NCBI RefSeq assembly: GCF_016801865.2
Contig: NC_068938.1
Coordinates: 62,373,674 to 62,437,673 of the forward strand
Direction of reading: 5' to 3'
DNA: 64,000 nt
Origin: Culex pipiens pallens
Lineage: Eukaryota > Arthropoda > Insecta > Diptera > Culicidae
Part shown: one piece after another, positions 41,336-51,171 of the stretch
How the letters are laid out: each line of letters opens with the position of its first letter
Position numbering within the stretch: position 1 is the stretch's first letter
The notes under the pieces: generated by a model
Seen by the model: only the letters and a program-made list of their open reading frames with translations
Told to the model about the DNA's origin: nothing
The model's database searches: none
Position numbers and translations under genes: made by a program

Positions 41336-44300
41336 CTGGAATGAGAGAGAGGGGATAAGGATTAGTTGCATTTATTTATAGAATAGATTTTGCTAATTCT
41401 AAGCTAATTCTCTAAAATTCCAATTCAAGGTCTAAAAATGAACTTTTCACAGAAAGCTCGTAGACCCACCTTTATATATTCCTATCGATTCAAAATGAAA
41501 AACTGAAAAAATGGCTGTCTTGTGCATTGTTGTCTATATGTGAACAAAATGTCACCCAGTTTTCTTAATTTAGGGTCTCATACGACACTGTTGAATTTTT
41601 GGAACTTGCAATAAGTAGTTCAAAAGTTAGCGTTTTAGTTTTGTGACCGGAAATCTTCTCAAATCATCTCTTGTTATACATTGCGGTACATGTAAGAAGA
41701 AGGTACTTATCGAAAATTCGTTAACAAATCACTTATTTGTTTTGCAAAGAAAAGTGGCTCTAAATGACTTATTCAGCACAACGTGCAGCAAGAAAGGTTG
41801 AAAAATTCAATTTCAATGAAATATTCGGCATTTAAGGTGAAACGGGATGCCATTTCTTGAGCAACTTCTGTTAAACCTAAATCAATTTCTAAACTCGCTG
41901 CTTGCAATTTTAATACTTATTGCTGCAACAGACAGAACTTGTTAAAGTTACGTAATTTTTCTTGTAGGTGCTTCTAAAAACTTGAGTCGTGGTGTCAACA
42001 TGGCGCTACCTTCCCGTTTCACGTTAAGGTCCCCGACGTCTCTAACAAAAGGGTTTGTCGTGTTCGTGGTCTCGTTCTAATTACCCAAGTAACATTTTAG
42101 GCTTTATCAAAGCTGCCACAACTGCTTTAAAACCTATCAGCAAAAACCAACATTAAACCCCCTTAGTCGTAACAAACTCCCCAGAACGTTGATAAATCCC
42201 ACTCAAAACCCAAAAAGACCTCCGCAAAAGGTTGTTACGGCCTATTTATAAAACCTACATAGAAATTCAAGGCTTTACAACTGAATCCTAACAACATCCC
42301 CAATGCCTTGATAAAACCTTTGTTAAAATCAGGAGTTAAGGAAAAATGACATTTCATACGTCTTCAAACGTCTCCAAATAGGTTTTAATGTGGCAAAAAT
42401 AAGTCTTCGTCTTGCCAAATGAAATAATGGAGATGGTTGTCAAAAATGGCGATGATAAATAATAGATATTAGAGGTAATCCAAATAAATTGAAAGCTTAT
42501 TCCTCGCAATTGATGGCTCAAATTCAGCTGCGGTTGAAATTTTATTGATTTTTTTTTTATTTATTTGCGTTTAAGGACCACTTAACTCAAGAGTCATTCG
42601 GGTCCGAAAAATTTTATTGATAAATGTAGGGGAGATAGAGCGAAAAAATTCAACTCGCTTCATCAAAAATCAATATTTTGTAATCATACTGTTTAATGTT
42701 AAAAAATATTTTATTGCAATTCTTTGAAAAAAAAATCAAAATATTTTTAAACATCTATCGCTATATTAATCATACCAGAAATTCAGCATAAATGTGTGTT
42801 TTCATCAAATTTAAATCAAATTTTTCAGTTTTCTATTTTTTCAACCAAGATGGCGGTCAATCATATTCAATCAGAGCACGCGTCTAGCGCCATATTTATG
42901 CACAGCTAATAGGCCGCGTTAAATGCTTTTCCAGGAGCTTACGGTTTTAAGTAAGCTTTTTGCATGCCTAATGGCACTTGACAGCTAAAACACTCTGGGT
43001 TTTAAAAAAGCATGCTATAAAACCGTTTGGCATAACATTGCCATTGGGTTTTCAAGACTCTCTTAACACTTTCATAAAACCTTATTAAAAGCCATTTAGC
43101 TTTTATTGTCACAAGGTTGTATGTCCGAGGCATAAAACCTTGTTAGAACCTACTAATTTGCTCTTGCTTATTGGTTGCGGTGAATGCCTAAATAAAACTA
43201 TAAAGCAATCAAGATGCTATCATAAAACCTAAAAAAAACTAGGTGGTGGCTAGTTGGTTTAAAAATGTTACTTGGGTAGTAACCTATTCATGAACGCCCT
43301 CCTAGAGGTCGTATGGCGCTTTAAAAAAAGAAAAAAAAGAAAAATCTTTTTTAAAGAATGTAGAAACTGAGCAGAAATAAAAACTGATGTTTTGACAAAA
43401 CAACCCAAAAAATGAAGCGAATGTCTGAACGCCAAAACGTTGTGAGGTACTTAAAGTATTACAAAATGCATAAGCTTGCCCATACAAGTCTCCATACAAT
43501 TTTTGACAGCTATTTATATAAAAATGGTACGTAAATATTCGAAAATCTGTAACTTTTGGAGGATTTTTTTTGTTTTTCGAGATTTTTTGATATGTTTTAG
43601 GGGACCAAAACCTGCAGCTTTTGAGCCATAGAGAAGTAAAAAATTCTGCCGCTGAGTTATAAATTTGAAAAATATAGATTTTTGAAAAAAAAAACTAAAT
43701 TTTATGCTTCACTCTTTTTATCTTATTTTTTATGTAAATTTGAATTTGCAATCGAAAAGTACTTTACAGACCTTTGATACCTTTGACCTTTGTTTTCAAG
43801 ATATAGCCACAGAAAGAAATCATTACTCGGCGACAACATTTTCGATCATACTTCCCTATGGCTCAAAAGTTGCGAGATTTGGTTTTTTCCCCGTACCTAT
43901 TTTTTTAACAGTTCTCATCAATTGAGTTCAGTTTTGAAAACAAACCTATAACTTTGTCGAAGACATCATTGACACATTGATTAGAAAATTCCTTCAAAAG
44001 TAACAGTTTTTCGAATGTTTACGTACCATTTTTGTATAGACAGCTGCCAAAATTGTATGGAGACTTGTATGGACGAACTAACGATGCAAAATGTTATTTT
44101 TTCTAAAATTTCCTCAAAAATCAGGAGGTCGAAAAAAATTTGGGAAAAATGTATATTTTCATTTAAAAAACTTTCAAATATTTGTACACTGTTAAGGATA
44201 AAAAGAATAACATTTATTTTTGAACTTTTAATCAGATAGAGCGCTTTTTCAAAATTTAGGGCCACACATCAAAAATAGGCGCAACACTTTAAGTTAATCA

Positions 44301-45004
44301 ATATTTTTCAAAAATTCTTAACTCGGCGGCGAAATTGATGACCATACTTCTCTATGGCTCAAAAGTTGCGAGTTTTGGTCCCCTTAAACATATTAATTTT
44401 TTATATGAATGACATTTAGTTTAAAGCGCCTAAAGAAGCACCTACAATAATTTTCAGCGAAACAATAGTGGCCAAAATCATTAATATTCGGGAAATAATC
44501 TCAGGAATACCCATTCGAAACCCTACACATAATTTAAAATTAAACCAATTTTTCAGCGCAATTTAATGCGACTCCCAAATTAAGAACAGCTCGACAGAAA
44601 TAATATCAATCATCGTAAAGACAAACACTACCCATGTAAACAACCACGTTGTTGACTTGCCCAAGACACTGCCCACGAGTGGCCACATACCGAACCCGTC
44701 ACGCCAAACATGACGGCGAGGGCGCCCCCGAAAAAGGAGCGCTCGCGCGAAAAGCACATTCAATTATGACAACTATTGACAGCGAAACAAGTCTTAATTT
44801 TGGGCCCGCACGTGTCAATCAATTTGTCAGTTGGGGGAGCAGTATTTGCGCAGAATTTTTGCCCTCAAATTGGCCGATCGCGCGCCGGGTGACTTACATG
44901 TGTTGGTCGAGGTGGCCAGCGATTCCACGCTGCAGACACGTTTCGAGTAGCTGGACGACGAGTACGATTCGTTGATGCTGATCTTGTCCAGCGGGTACAT
45001 GTAG
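39948..45004 (-). CDS. unc-5: UNC-5 netrin receptor, 3' part (two exons in window)
   Basis: Complement join(39948..41335, 44898..45004, upstream exons outside the window). The junction makes a Ser codon (T plus CG), reading LATSTNT-S-GDSNYDHALVPT. The last exon has the ZU5 domain (SPDCTQMTLTPAGAFMRLNA, LLVPEGAVP, TFLSPVVFCGP). The UPA domain follows (CRYCEQEIGGVVLGKSSVLY). A C-terminal death domain (TDKFRLTKLAKKKLCKCLDP, DWRMLAAHLHVDRYLAYFAT, ILDLWECR) ends TPSWL-stop. This is the cytoplasmic, signalling half of the receptor. In the known family it mediates repulsive axon and cell guidance to netrin. The Ig, thrombospondin and membrane segments are not in the window. Confidence 0.93.
41336..44897. 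other. unc-5 intron
   Basis: Contains the 1.2-kb MITE at 42082-43278. It also holds copies of a common dispersed repeat with ttgtatggagacttgtatgg (about 43480 and 44050; more copies near 47590 and 61780). The part next to the 44898 exon, from about 44560, is GC-richer. No gene seen. Confidence 0.6.
42082..43278. mobile_element. 1.2-kb MITE with tacccaagtaacattttt ends
   Basis: The left end tacccaagtaacatttta and right end aaaatgttacttgggta are inverted repeats. The interior is non-coding and rich in repeated aaaacct/aggtttt motifs on both strands. These motifs are densest near the ends and form subterminal repeats, as in many non-autonomous DNA elements. Confidence 0.7.
44898..45004 (-). CDS. 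unc-5: unc-5 penultimate exon
   Basis: A 107-nt exon with acceptor ctctctttccag and donor gtaagt. Encodes YMYPLDKISINESYSSSSYS then KRVCSVESLATSTNT, a Ser-rich juxtamembrane linker. Its phase (1 nt in, 1 nt out) fits the last exon exactly. Confidence 0.88.
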
Positions 45005-46655
45005 CTGGAAAGAGAGGGAGAGAAAAGAGGAAGTTTAGTATTTGAGTTCGAATTCTTGAGATAATTTGTTGGTAGTGCTATTTAAAAAATAAATGATCTT
45101 GGGTATTTTTCTAAACATGATAGATATTTCCAAAAAAGAGTTAACCAATAAAATTGATAATGATATGTTTAATAAACATAAACTCAGAGCGCATACTTAC
45201 GCATTCCGGTGCGATAGGCCATTCAAATATTTCTCTATTATTTATCTAAATTTATTCATCGACCAAGCCATCACTAATAACCCTCCATTAAGTATGTATC
45301 TGGTGTCAACAAATCGCGATCCTATCGCTGGGACAACTATCATCCCGGCGTTTAGAGTCCGCCGTGTTCGCTGCCAGAAATAAATCAAAATTTCCAGTTT
45401 TTTTAGTTTTTCTATTCTCGCGTGCACATAAAACAACTTACATGACGGGGTACTACACACGATGACCAACAGACCCAACATAACAAATGGGTTAAACGCC
45501 AAATGATATTTGATTCGCATCACGCCGCGGCGTTTCTGCCGCCGCCATGGGAGCATGTTTAAAATATGGCGTGTCCATAAATCAAACACTACATTATGAC
45601 ACATTATTTAGTCTCTCTCAAACACACACACACACACATACACACGCGTTGGTGCGCCATTTAGCGGCTCCAACTAAGCTGACTGCGCAATTATTTTCAT
45701 ATTTGTGTAATGCCAGTATGACACTACACGCGTAATTCATCTACGGGGGACAAAAAATAAGAAGAAAATAAAACATCGCACTCTGGGACACATTCTACAC
45801 CGTCTAATTACTGGTCTGGGTCCTGGGTGTTTTTTTAGTCCGACGTGGTTGGTTTAAAAAACTAACAATTAATTTCGAGCTCATGTTCATGAACGCTCTC
45901 CAAGCGGAGGAGAAGGAAGAAGACAAAGTTCAAAAATATACAACGTTGTATGATTTATGGCCTGGTCGTGCCTAGTAAACCCTCCGGAACTGGCCAGCAC
46001 GAGGTATGTCTTATAGGCCGAGCGACGGAAAAGGTGTCCTGAAACATGGTGTACTTCTACTGCAAGTCGTTTTCAAGGCAGCTTGGTTGAACTAACCACT
46101 CGGTTTGAGAGATTAAAAAAACGACAAAATATATTGAAAAAATATTTTTTTTAAGTTATCAAACACAATTATTTTTACTAAAATACATAACAAGGGGAAA
46201 GTAACCTTTTTAGCCCTCGTTTTTTATGAACTTTTCTCTTCGCTTTCACATTTTTGTTTGTTTGGGTAGGTAATTTCGAGAATGTTTTAAGAATGAGTAT
46301 GTATTATATGAAAATCAGATTCTTCAGTCCAAAATCCATTTCATCGAATATCGATTCGCCAAATGAATATTTTGCTAAATTGGAGCAAAAAATAGACAGA
46401 AATGATTAAAAGTAATTGAATCTTATCTTGAAATTATAAACAAATGAGGGCTTTAGTTTAACAAAATTAAACATGAGTAATTATGTTTGACATTGAACAC
46501 AGGCAGAAAAAGGGATCTGAAAAATAAAAACTGAAAGTGTGTTATTTCTTTAATGAACAAATATTTAATATATTTTATATATAGCATTTTTAATTTTAGC
46601 ATAAAAATTTCCAGATTGTGCAAAAATCCTTGACCGAGTTATGAATTTTTTAATC
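45005..46655. other. unc-5 intron, upstream of penultimate exon
   Basis: No exon can be supported. A short CA-repeat lies at about 45622-45646. A GC-richer stretch at about 45780-46110 has no frame or recognised element. Confidence 0.5.
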
Positions 46656-46848
46656 AAATATGAAACATTCGTAAAATTTTCCGATCTTTTCGAAAACAAT
46701 ACTTTCAAAAAAATGAAATCAAGACTAACATTTCAAAATGAGCGTACTATTGAATGTTTGGCCCTTTTGAAATGTTAGTCTTGATTAAATAAAAAATGAA
46801 AATATTGTTTTCGGAAAGATCGGAAACTTTAATGATTGTTTCATATTT
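46656..46848. repeat. long imperfect hairpin
   Basis: Arms of about 80 nt are reverse complements with few gaps. aatatgaaacattcg pairs with the tgattgtttcatatt side. ccgatcttttcgaaaacaat pairs with attgttttcggaaagatcgg. atcaagactaacatttcaaa pairs with tttgaaatgttagtcttgat. The loop is about 35 nt. It could be a small MITE or a hairpin-RNA source. Confidence 0.65.
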
Positions 46849-47676
46849 TAACATTGAAAATCGGACCATTAGTGGAAAATGGTGGGTTGTTTGGGTAAAA
46901 ACATCAATTTTCTTGTTTCTAAACCTTTACACGGCAATATCTCAGCAACTAAGGGTCGTATAAACAAATTCCAAAAAAGAAAAATATAGAGAATTTTCTC
47001 AGCTCCTCAAATTTTTTTTTCAAGGATGGACAAACTTGTGCACTAATTTAAAAAAAATAAAAAAACTGCGGCTATCTTCAAAAAAGTTACCTAAAAGTGG
47101 CTTTCACTTGAAAACGGTGCACTTTATCAAAATTTCACTAGAGTACTTTTTGATTGTAAATTTAATTTTACATCGAAAAGTTGAAAAATTTTCACGACCG
47201 GTTTTCGATTTTTTTTAAATCAGTATTGATTCAAAAACCCATAACTCGGTCAAAGATTTTTAGCACGACCTGGAAATTTCAGAAAAGTTGGCATTTGATG
47301 TCCCCTAAAACATATAAAAAATTAAAAACATAAAAATAGTGTTTTTTTTTTGCAAATCAAGTTTTAGTGACCAAAAGTTAAATAAAAAATCAAGATTTGT
47401 TTACCGTGTATCTTTTTTTTTCAGTGTATTCCATATACATACCTACAAGATTTGTTTACCGTGTATCTTTTTTTTTCAGTGTATTCCACATACATACCTA
47501 CAACTTTGCCGAAGACACCAAATCGATCAAAAAATTCCTTCGAAAGATACAGATTTTTGAATTTTCTCATATCATTTTGTATGGACAGCTTCCAAATTTG
47601 TATGGAAAGGTATATGGACAAACTAATGATGCAAAATGGCTTCTTTGGGCATACCGGAAGCACCAAAAATGTTTCA
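46849..47676. other. unc-5 intron with dispersed repeat
   Basis: Includes a short direct duplication: caagatttgtttaccgtgta, with the ttttttttcagtgtattcca that follows it, occurs twice in tandem (about 47391-47500). The common ttgtatggacagcttcc repeat lies near 47580. No gene. Confidence 0.55.
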
Positions 47677-47681
47677 GCCGG
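47677..47681. repeat. 5-bp target-site duplication, left copy
   Basis: gccgg here and again at 51167-51171, directly outside the two ends of the LTR element. Five bp is the size expected for BEL/Pao-type integration. Confidence 0.8.
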
Positions 47682-48064
47682 TGTTGCGTCCGCAATTAGG
47701 CATTTTACCCTGCCCATGGCACAGTTGTTGCACACGACCCCAAGATCAGATGGATCTCATCCTAGTTGCTTTGTTTCCTGCTCCAATTGTTCTATTGTTT
47801 GATTTCGTGGTCATTTGGACTCGCCATTGTTGTAGGTATTGCTAATCCCTATGCCCTCGCCTATAAAAAGGCACCCCAAAATGTAATCCCTATCCAGTAC
47901 CACCAAACCCCGGCTAAAGGGCACATCTAATAAAGAACCCCAAACTACGACTTCAGGACCTTCTTCTTCGATCCGGACCAAGCACCCCCAACGGAGTCTT
48001 ACAGTCCACTCCCCTGTCCTGCTGAGGACATCCCGGCTGTCGAGGAGGTGTCTCGGCGCAGACA
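47682..48064 (+). repeat. left LTR (sense)
   Basis: 383 bp, starting tgttgc and ending gcagaca (TG...CA). It has a TATA box at 47872-47879 and AATAAA at 47929-47934. Compared with the right LTR it differs by roughly a dozen substitutions and has about 22 extra bp around 47920-47990. Confidence 0.85.
47872..47879 (+). promoter_or_regulatory. LTR TATA box
   Basis: tataaaaa in the left LTR, about 55 bp before an AATAAA signal at 47929-47934, as expected for LTR U3/R boundaries. The right LTR keeps its own tttttata (minus strand) near 50984 but has lost the AATAAA region. Confidence 0.6.
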
Positions 48065-48069
48065 TTGTT

Positions 48070-48087
48070 TGGTCCTTCGAACCGGAT
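48070..48087 (+). other. primer-binding site for tRNA-Tyr
   Basis: tggtccttcgaaccggat, five bases after the LTR end, is complementary to the 3' end of tRNA-Tyr at 17 of 18 positions. The one mismatch (a at position 12) is useful: the captured tRNA copy at 50762-50800 has the tRNA base there, not the PBS base. Confidence 0.85.
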
Positions 48088-48366
48088 CGGACCCGGACCC
48101 CTCGAAGTGTACCCCTCGCCTCGCTCTTCACGAGCATTGGAAGCACGGTGTGGAGCTCCTGTGCGAGCCGCCGTCGCTTGGGTTGGCACCTGGCGTTGCC
48201 TCCCTCCCCCCTCAAGCTTGGTCTGGAAGCAGAAGTTGGTTCCTGTGTCGCGCGGAAGTTGTCAGTGCAAGAAAGTGTCTCGTGTACGGTCGAAGGAGAT
48301 TGTGGACAAATCAAGTGCCGGTCTATCCCGGGTACCCCGTCCAGCTCAGCGGAGTGGTCGGAAGAG

Positions 48367-49037
48367 CACGTGTTCTTGTGCTAGTGTAAAAAGTGGAACA
48401 ATAGTGAATCGGATTCATTCCGGAAGCCCCCGAAGTCCGTTGGAGCATTCGGAAGAGCACGTGGTTGCTTGTAAAGAACGTGTACCCCCCGATTCGAACG
48501 TTGAACGCTGCGCGAGGCTCACCCGAGCCGGCGCGGTCCTGGTGGCACCTGGCGCTGCCACAGACACGTGATCAAGAACGATTGTTCAACCGTGTCCGAA
48601 ACTGAAAAGTGTGTGAACGAAAAGTGAGAAAAAGCGGTCCCCAAGCGTTGTGAAGACCGCCATCGCTGCGCAGACAGCGTGGCGTGGTCATCGGAATTTG
48701 TGAAGCCGCCATTGCTGTGCGGATCACGTGGCGACCCAAAAGTGAAAGTGATTAGTGGTTCCAGAAGAAGCTTTGCCGTTTCCGACCTGGTGTCGTCGGA
48801 GAAGGATACACGATCGCTGCAGAAGCCGCCATTACTGCGCGGGCCACGTGGCGCGGTCGTTTAAAGTGCGTGGTTCCTGAGCAAGCCGCCATTTTGTACC
48901 CGCCATTGTTGAGCAAGCACGTGGCGTCTGTACTGCTGTCGCTGGTCAACCCGGACTTTCCAGATTCCAGAACAACCGGCTGCACAAGCGGGACGCCGTT
49001 TCCCCGGGTTTGGCGTCAAAACCTGCACGAGCACGTG
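48367..49037 (+). promoter_or_regulatory. leader with seven cacgtg motifs in degenerate repeats
   Basis: cacgtg starts at 48367, 48458, 48565, 48725, 48845, 48918 and 49032. Several sit in a repeated context, aagccgccatt...gcg then cacgtggcg. About 0.2 copies would be expected by chance in 670 bp. This palindrome is the canonical E-box bound by bHLH factors. A regulatory role is inferred, and RNA-level roles are equally possible. Confidence 0.5.
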
Positions 49038-49140
49038 GCTGACATTGCTGGCCAGCCACAGAGGATTTGTATGTTGGTTTGGAGCAGCTGGGGTGAGTGA
49101 AACATACGATTTTTGTTAGTTTGGAGCGACTGAGTGAAGG

Positions 49141-50769
49141 ATGTCGAAGCTACGAGAACTGTCGACGCTCGTGCGCGTCACAAAAGCTTCCATCCTGATG
49201 ATTGAACGATTTGTGGACGCATTCAATTTTAACCTTGATTGCGAGAAAGTTCCGTTCCGTATTCAACGGCTGGACGAACTTGTGAAGCGCCACATGGCAG
49301 CATTAGTCGATCTTGAGCTATCGACAGACGACACGCAAACACGGGAAGAATACACCAACCAGAGAGTGGACATGGAGGATCGCTACAACCGGCTGCGAGA
49401 TTTCTTGGCGTCACATGGGCCGACTACACCTGATCCGGCCGCTGCGCTCTGTCCGCCCCCTGTTTCTATCCCCAGCGAATGTTCTGTGTGCTCTCAATCC
49501 CATCGCACAACTGTGTGCGTACAGTATCTACGCTTGCCGTACGATCAAAAGCTCGAAACTATCCTTCAGAAAAATCTCTGCCAGAACTGTCTGTCGGCCA
49601 GCCACCCCACGCGTGTATGCTCCTCGAATCCCTGCTGGCGATGCAGGCAGAAACACCACGTCTCGTTGCATCCTCCCTCCCCTGATGATCGGCCACCTCT
49701 GACGTGGTCACGAAAGAATGCCGTCTTGCAACCCTCGGAAAGAACTCTCACCTCACTCACACAAACAGAAGCCCTCACCCTCACACCAACCCCCGAACAC
49801 AACTACCCTCAGCCGGCAGTCCCTTGGGAAGTTCAGCTTGTCCCACTGGGCGCTGCATCTGGAGCTTCCCTCTCGAAAGATGTGGAAACAGATTCCATCT
49901 CGCCCTTTCTTGCCAAGGTCGAGACTAACCGGTCTGAACCAAAGGCCAAACTCGCTCAAGGTTCATCCTTCCCCTGTCGGATCGCGATCGATCTAGACGT
50001 CGTCTCGCTACAAAGCATCGTCATCGAAGCGCAGCTGCGACGCAGTCTGCGTTGGTGTCCAAGTTTCGCTGGCGGCGGTCTCCAGGATTGGCTGCTTCGG
50101 ATACAGTGCACTGCTGGCCCTGTACTCCCGGGAATTTGTAAGACTGAGCTACACGCGCTCGGCACTACCGGCAAGCTCACTCAGCAGCTCACTCCCCTGG
50201 CTGGCAGCGCGGTGAACACTCTGGCTTACTCGTGCTTACTCGAATCGGCAGCGATCCGGTTCAAGCACTCTGCGTCTCCCAAGCACGGCTCGTTTGAGGA
50301 TAACGTCGGAACTCGCAAGCTGGACACCTACGCAATGCTCGCTGGCGTCACTCCCCCGGATTTTATCAAGCTCAAACTCGCATTTCTTGGACGATACTCG
50401 CCGCTGTCGAGTTCACCCCGAATTGAACTCAGCTGCTCGCTGAAGCGACCTGGCGTTCCACCCCCAACCTCTCCGTACCTGGCGGCAGAGGATTTCTCAC
50501 CGGCTTGGAGCGTGGTTCAAGCTCAGTGCTGGCTCGAGGTCGACCCGCTCGTCGACAGAGGTGCACTCCCCGTTGGTGGCCGGCGCGGCCAGCCGACAAG
50601 CGCCCGGAAGCAGAAGCTGTTTCTCCTGGCAAAGCGTCCCCCTCGGATGTTGACACTAGCGTTAGCTCACAGTCCCCTGCTGCACGTAGGTTCCCCATTT
50701 GGAAGCAAACCCCGTAACATGGCACGGAAGAAGGCTGTCGAGGAGGTGTCTCGGCGCAGACATCCATAG
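49141..50769 (+). CDS. BEL/Pao-like Gag (truncated polyprotein)
   Basis: A 542-codon frame. The N-terminal part is helical (FVDAFNFNLDCEKVPFRIQR, then VKRHMAALVDLELS), as in BEL-type Gag. Cys/His-rich nucleic-acid-binding motifs follow at about residues 118-180 (CSVCSQSHRTTVC, CQNCLSASHPTRVC, CWRCRQKHH). After that the sequence has no protease, RT or integrase motif; it is low-complexity and may be out of the original frame or rearranged. The last codons (VEEVSRRRHP) are read from the duplicated LTR end and stop inside the tRNA fragment. Likely not functional alone. Confidence 0.7.
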   Translation: MSKLRELSTLVRVTKASILMIERFVDAFNFNLDCEKVPFRIQRLDELVKRHMAALVDLELSTDDTQTREEYTNQRVDMEDRYNRLRDFLASHGPTTPDPAAALCPPPVSIPSECSVCSQSHRTTVCVQYLRLPYDQKLETILQKNLCQNCLSASHPTRVCSSNPCWRCRQKHHVSLHPPSPDDRPPLTWSRKNAVLQPSERTLTSLTQTEALTLTPTPEHNYPQPAVPWEVQLVPLGAASGASLSKDVETDSISPFLAKVETNRSEPKAKLAQGSSFPCRIAIDLDVVSLQSIVIEAQLRRSLRWCPSFAGGGLQDWLLRIQCTAGPVLPGICKTELHALGTTGKLTQQLTPLAGSAVNTLAYSCLLESAAIRFKHSASPKHGSFEDNVGTRKLDTYAMLAGVTPPDFIKLKLAFLGRYSPLSSSPRIELSCSLKRPGVPPPTSPYLAAEDFSPAWSVVQAQCWLEVDPLVDRGALPVGGRRGQPTSARKQKLFLLAKRPPRMLTLALAHSPLLHVGSPFGSKPRNMARKKAVEEVSRRRHP

Positions 50770-50835
50770 GTCGCTGGTTCAAATCCGGCTCGAAGGACCA
50801 GAAAAGGTCTGCGCCGAGACACCTCCTCGACAGCC
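50733..50835. repeat. 29-bp inverted repeat around the tRNA fragment
   Basis: 50733-50761 (starts ggctgtcgaggaggtgtctc) and 50807-50835 are perfect reverse complements. The same 29-mer is the end of the left LTR at 48035-48063. The tRNA-Tyr copy and a 6-nt linker form the loop. Confidence 0.85.
50762..50800 (+). other. tRNA-Tyr 3' half (nt 38-76, with CCA)
   Basis: 39 nt match tRNA positions 38-76 without gaps: A38, anticodon-stem tccat, variable aggtc, T-stem gctgg, loop ttcaaat, T-stem ccggc, acceptor tcgaagg, discriminator a, then CCA. Nuclear tRNA genes do not encode CCA in eukaryotes, so this was copied from a mature-ended tRNA. It joins directly to the antisense LTR through a 5-nt spacer, as a primer joins to minus-strand DNA. 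It lacks the 5' half and is not a gene. Confidence 0.88.
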
Positions 50836-51166
50836 GGGATTGTCCTCAGCAGGACAGGGAGTGGACTGTAAGACTCCGTTGGGGGTGCTTGGTCCGGATG
50901 AAGAAAAAGAGTCCTGGTTCGGTCGGCCCTTTAGCCAGGGCTTGATGGTACTGGATGGGGATTACAATTTGGGGAGCCTTTTTATAGGCGAGGGCATAGG
51001 GCTTAGCAATACCTACAACAATGGCGAGTCCAAATGCCCACGAAATCAAACAATAGAATAATTGGAGCAGGAAACAAAGCAACTAGGATGAGATCCATCT
51101 GATCTTGGGGTCGTGTGCAACAACTGTGCCATGGGCAGGGTAAAATGCCTAATTGCGGACGCAACA
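50806..51166 (-). repeat. right LTR (antisense)
   Basis: 361 bp, reverse complement of the left LTR, ending gcaaca at the 3' side. Its spacer to the tRNA CCA (gaaaa) has the same length as the left LTR-PBS spacer but a different sequence (ttgtt on the left). The two LTRs therefore probably came from different genomic RNAs. Confidence 0.85.
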
Positions 51167-51171
51167 GCCGG

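Larger units (their letters stand above)
47682..51166 (+). mobile_element. BEL/Pao-like LTR element with inverted LTRs and captured tRNA-Tyr
   Basis: Order: LTR in sense (47682-48064), primer-binding site, long leader, gag ORF, 29 bp of LTR end in sense (50733-50761), 39-nt tRNA-Tyr fragment (50762-50800), LTR in antisense (50806-51166). Both outer ends are U3 ends (tgttgcgtcc at left, ggacgcaaca at right). A perfect gccgg duplication flanks them, so the structure integrated as one unit. Protease, RT and integrase are missing, so it is non-autonomous. Ordinary LTR elements have direct repeats; here the right one is reversed. Confidence 0.85.

Noticed and set aside
45242..45604. Minus-strand ORF with a hydrophobic stretch, considered as the unc-5 transmembrane exon
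   Set aside because: No convincing acceptor, no phase fit to the 44898-45004 exon, and no similarity I can recognise.
48065..48571. 168-codon ORF in the BEL-like leader
   Set aside because: Spans the primer-binding site and repeated leader modules; no domain, with overlapping frames equally open.
50762..50800. Functional tRNA-Tyr gene
   Set aside because: Only the 3' half is present and CCA is encoded, so it is a copied primer fragment.
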